Source of the DNA: Candidatus Bathyarchaeota archaeon
GTDB taxonomy: Archaea; Thermoproteota; Bathyarchaeia; Bathyarchaeales; Bathycorpusculaceae
Assembly (NCBI GenBank): GCA_025058315.1
Contig: JANXET010000008.1
Coordinates: 1-64,000 of the forward strand
Length of the DNA stretch: 64,000 nt
Direction of reading: 5' to 3'
Shown here: piece after piece, positions 61,452-64,000 of the stretch
Numbering within the stretch: the stretch's first letter is position 1
How the letters are laid out: every line of letters starts with the position of its first letter
Translations under genes and position numbers: made by a program
Notes under the pieces: model-generated
Databases searched by the model: none
What the model was told of the DNA's origin: nothing
What the model saw: only the letters and a program-made list of their open reading frames with translations

Positions 61452-63052
61452 CCCCTGTAAATTTTGACCGGGGCGTTACAGTAAATTTGGTTTAGGCGGG
61501 CTGTTCCCTCAGCCCAGCCGGCTGGAAGGTCAACGCTGTATCCTCCATAGAGCACGTAGCCATTCTCAGCCATCAGATCATACAGTATAAGCAGCGATGG
61601 AGGTTTAGGGGTTTCGCCGTAAAAGTACTTTAGGGCTTGGGCTACGTCAACATTTAAGCTGAAATACTCCTCTAGAAGGTAGTAGAACTTTACATCTCCC
61701 GCCGCCGTCTCATTGGTGTTTTCCGACAGCCACTTTGCAGCTGCGAACTCCGGCTGCGTGTACGTCCAGAAATAGCCCATGTAGCGTTCCCGCAGATGAA
61801 CAGATGCATACACATTATAGATGTTTGAGGCTGCGATGATTATCAGGATGGCTGAAGCTGCAAGTTTCGCCGAGGCCGCGAATGTGCCGTGGCGGAGTGA
61901 GGCAAGCCTGCAAATTCCAGCTGCACACAGCATTGCCAAGGGTATGGTGATCAGGTTTATCACTCGATATGCCAGTGAAAGGCCCATGGGCGGATGGCCA
62001 AAGATAGCGTAGCCCTCAAACCCTAGGAGGACGGAGATCCAGAATGCTGGAACAAGGCGGCTTCGACCTTTCAGGATTTCTCCGGATCCGAGAGCAGCCA
62101 TAGGGGCAGCTGCCACGAATGGAACCGCGTAGGCCAGATAGCGAGACGGGAGGGTGGGAGCGCCTGGAATTATAGCCCTTCTTGTGCAGAGGACAATTGA
62201 GAATAACACAAGCATGGATACGCCTACGCCTTTTAAAGCATCCTTCAGCCATGAAGGCCGCGGCTCTCGAAGTACTAGATAGAGGGCTACGGAATATGCA
62301 GCAGCCTGATAGGACAATGCGGAGATGACGTCGCCGGGGGTCAAGGTTATCCTTGCAATTAGGCCATTGTACGCGTAAAATTCAAGGTAAAGCCCGAGGG
62401 CGATGGCCAGCGCCGAAACCATTAGGAAAGGGGACTTTTCGATTTTTTCACCCCTTTTAAAGTTATAAATAGCCAACCCTGCGGCTGCGCTGAAAAGTAT
62501 AGCAGCAGTTGTTATGGCGGTCAGATGATGCGCCGTAACCAAGGCCGCTGAGGCTATCATGAACAGGAGGGTTTCCCTAGCTTTTGCATGGCTGATGAAG
62601 AGCAGCATAGCCGTGAGGTATATTGGAGTGGCATAAGCCTCCTTTGTAACTCCCGCAGTGAACAGAGTGTAGGGATATGTAACCGCCAGCATAAGCGCGG
62701 ACGTAAGCGCCAGTCCACTGTTGCCGCTTATTCTCTTAACAAGCGCGTAGAAGATTAGCACCGCCAGGGCGGATGCCATGGGAACCCCAGCTGACATCGC
62801 GCTTAATGGTTTAAGCCCGGCTACTATGGAGAGGAAGGCGCCATAAATGCTTACGGCAGGCCAGTAGTTATGGTAGCCGTCGAAGATTGTCAGGTTGCTT
62901 AGATTTAAAGGTGAATGGGCAACTATGCCCTCAGCATTCCTTATTGGACCCCAGCCGTCTGTGGAGAAGGGCATCCCGCTGGCCAGTGTGGGGTAAAGTC
63001 TTAAAGCGAAGGCTAAAAGCAATGTAAGGGTTAATATTGCAAGGTGCTTCAT
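61448..63052 (-). CDS. Polytopic membrane protein, GT-C glycosyltransferase-like
   Basis: A 534-residue protein with about 12 membrane helices after a short N-terminal helix. The first external loop holds FSTDGWGPIRNAEG, an acidic motif like those in GT-C transferases (oligosaccharyltransferase and mannosyltransferase folds). A soluble C-terminal domain of about 100 residues begins near YTQPEFAAAKWL. It sits between the genes of an ABC exporter's permease and ATPase with 4-base overlaps on both sides. Its reaction is unknown; glycosylating the exported substrate is one possibility. Confidence 0.7.
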   Translation of the reverse strand: MKHLAILTLTLLLAFALRLYPTLASGMPFSTDGWGPIRNAEGIVAHSPLNLSNLTIFDGYHNYWPAVSIYGAFLSIVAGLKPLSAMSAGVPMASALAVLIFYALVKRISGNSGLALTSALMLAVTYPYTLFTAGVTKEAYATPIYLTAMLLFISHAKARETLLFMIASAALVTAHHLTAITTAAILFSAAAGLAIYNFKRGEKIEKSPFLMVSALAIALGLYLEFYAYNGLIARITLTPGDVISALSYQAAAYSVALYLVLREPRPSWLKDALKGVGVSMLVLFSIVLCTRRAIIPGAPTLPSRYLAYAVPFVAAAPMAALGSGEILKGRSRLVPAFWISVLLGFEGYAIFGHPPMGLSLAYRVINLITIPLAMLCAAGICRLASLRHGTFAASAKLAASAILIIIAASNIYNVYASVHLRERYMGYFWTYTQPEFAAAKWLSENTNETAAGDVKFYYLLEEYFSLNVDVAQALKYFYGETPKPPSLLILYDLMAENGYVLYGGYSVDLPAGWAEGTARLNQIYCNAPVKIYRG

Positions 63053-64000
63053 ACCTCCACTTCCGCCTTGAGTATGTATGCTGAAACCAGCGCTGAGGAC
63101 AGGATTGGAGGCAGGGCGACGATGATGGGGTCGAAGTGCAGCATAAGCGTATGGGACAGGATTTCAGGGCGCATGTGACTTTGAACCGCCATCAAAGTTA
63201 CGGTTGCCACAGAAAGGCCGAGGAGCGAGGCGGTTATGCACCAGGGTATAAGCTTAGCCAGCAGATCCCACTTTAGGGTTCGCTTTGAAGCGCCTAGAGA
63301 TCTTAGAACGCTTATCTCGCCTTTATGGTGAGCTATTATGGTTTTTGCGGCGGCGGTTATGCTTAAGCTGGAGAATAAGAAGACCGCAGATGAGAAGATA
63401 AGCATAACCTCCCTTGTAAGGCCGTATCTATCCATGTAATTTTTCATGAAACGCTGAACATCTTCAACTCCGAGGTTTTCAGGTTTAAAGCGCACAATAA
63501 CCCTTGGAGTGATCATCTCCTGCAGGGGTTTAGGCGGCTCCTGAACGGGGGTTTGAGCCTCACCAGACTCTATTTCAGCCTCGCTAGACGCTATTCCCAT
63601 GTAAACAGTGTCCCGAAGGGACTGTGCATCCTCATTTTTAATCCTTATAAGCGTGACATAGCCATAGCCTGCTCCCCTGAGCCACTGGCCAACATGTAAG
63701 GGCGCAAGCACCTCATCATCCAAAGGCGAGTTTGACTGGTATACGCCCTTAACAGTAAGCTCCAGGCATCTGTCAGCCATCACTCCGAAAACTGTGATGC
63801 GGTCATTAACCCTTAAACCAAGCTTCTCCGCAGCCCTTAAGCCTAAAACTGCAGAGTTTAAATCAGCTGAGTTGAGCATTTCACCTTCCAGAATTTTTAA
63901 ATCCGTGATCTTCATGAACTCCGCAGGCAGCACCCCGCGAATGAAAAAAGCCTTTCCTTTTATGATGCAGGGCGCAAGCACCTCAGGGCTGCAGGCTGAA
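63049..64000 (-). CDS. FtsX/MacB-type ABC permease, cut by the right edge
   Basis: The reading frame stays open to the window edge, so the true start lies outside. Visible are an extracytoplasmic (MacB_PCD-like) part (GLRAAEKLGLRVNDRITVFG, SPLDDEVLAPLH) and a C-terminal FtsX domain with three membrane helices (LIFSSAVFLFSSLSITAAAK; IPWCITASLLGLSVATVTLM; VALPPILSSALVSAYIL). Between the first two is EISVLRSLGASKRTL, the usual coupling loop. A GTG at 63981 also opens an ORF, but text before it is still coding-like. Confidence 0.85.
   Translation of the reverse strand, partial: SACSPEVLAPCIIKGKAFFIRGVLPAEFMKITDLKILEGEMLNSADLNSAVLGLRAAEKLGLRVNDRITVFGVMADRCLELTVKGVYQSNSPLDDEVLAPLHVGQWLRGAGYGYVTLIRIKNEDAQSLRDTVYMGIASSEAEIESGEAQTPVQEPPKPLQEMITPRVIVRFKPENLGVEDVQRFMKNYMDRYGLTREVMLIFSSAVFLFSSLSITAAAKTIIAHHKGEISVLRSLGASKRTLKWDLLAKLIPWCITASLLGLSVATVTLMAVQSHMRPEILSHTLMLHFDPIIVALPPILSSALVSAYILKAEVEV

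Noticed and set aside
1-64000. CRISPR array, rRNA genes or intact insertion sequences
   Set aside because: No regularly spaced repeats, no rRNA signature and no transposase motifs were seen on either strand.

Overview
The window comes from an archaeal chromosome, most likely a member of the TACK group (Thermoproteota) and perhaps Bathyarchaeia-like. That assignment rests on gene content and is inference. The archaeal or eukaryote-like genes are the primase subunits PriS and PriL, two GINS subunits, MCM, PCNA, both RFC subunits, Nop10, Rpo12, TFS, L44e, S27e, aIF2-alpha, Taw1 and Trm5. Two tRNA genes carry introns, some promoters look TATA-type, and a KaiC-like protein ends in what looks like the TackOD1 output domain.

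Layout. 1-1.2 kb: a decayed adenine deaminase. 1.2-14.3 kb: information processing, with priS-GINS15, then L44e-S27e-aIF2alpha-nop10-PAC2, then MCM-GINS23 on the other strand, a glutamate synthase-like FMN protein facing an AbrB-PhoU regulator, and rfcS-rfcL. 14.4-18.4 kb: nucleic-acid maintenance and tRNA modification (EndoV, Taw1, Rpo12, Trm5, a Trm112-like protein). 18.4-24.7 kb: sugar-nucleotide metabolism, GMP synthase and two small Lrp-type ligand-binding proteins. 25-29 kb: tRNA-Leu, a lipoprotein-like barrel protein, PriL and PCNA. 29-43 kb: a glycosyltransferase, a DUF99-TFS-RecA/TackOD1 operon, an ABC exporter, SAH deaminase with SAH hydrolase, and an MgtE-type transporter with two PhoU/RCK_C partners. 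42-46 kb: cysteine synthesis, including a tandem SerK-SerK-cysteine synthase fusion. 46-64 kb: a SPASM radical SAM enzyme, tRNA-Ser and tRNA-Val, metal, redox and amino-acid genes, and an ABC/GT-C operon cut by the right edge.

Eight core replisome genes lie within 28 kb, so the left half is a replication island next to translation and tRNA-modification genes. The right half and several gaps hold gene ruins readable only by joining frames: creatininase, LivF, Rieske ferredoxin, pirin, a CBS protein, 2-oxoacid:ferredoxin oxidoreductase beta, a ZIP transporter and an acyl-CoA synthetase. With the decayed adenine deaminase, they suggest recent loss of catabolic and transport functions while the information-processing genes stay intact.

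Genes too short for routine ORF calling were recovered by reading the sequence: nop10 (4378-4545), rpo12 (16969-17136), a 58-residue membrane protein (54795-54971) and a 46-residue Cys-rich protein (58019-58159). No CRISPR array, rRNA gene or intact insertion sequence was seen.
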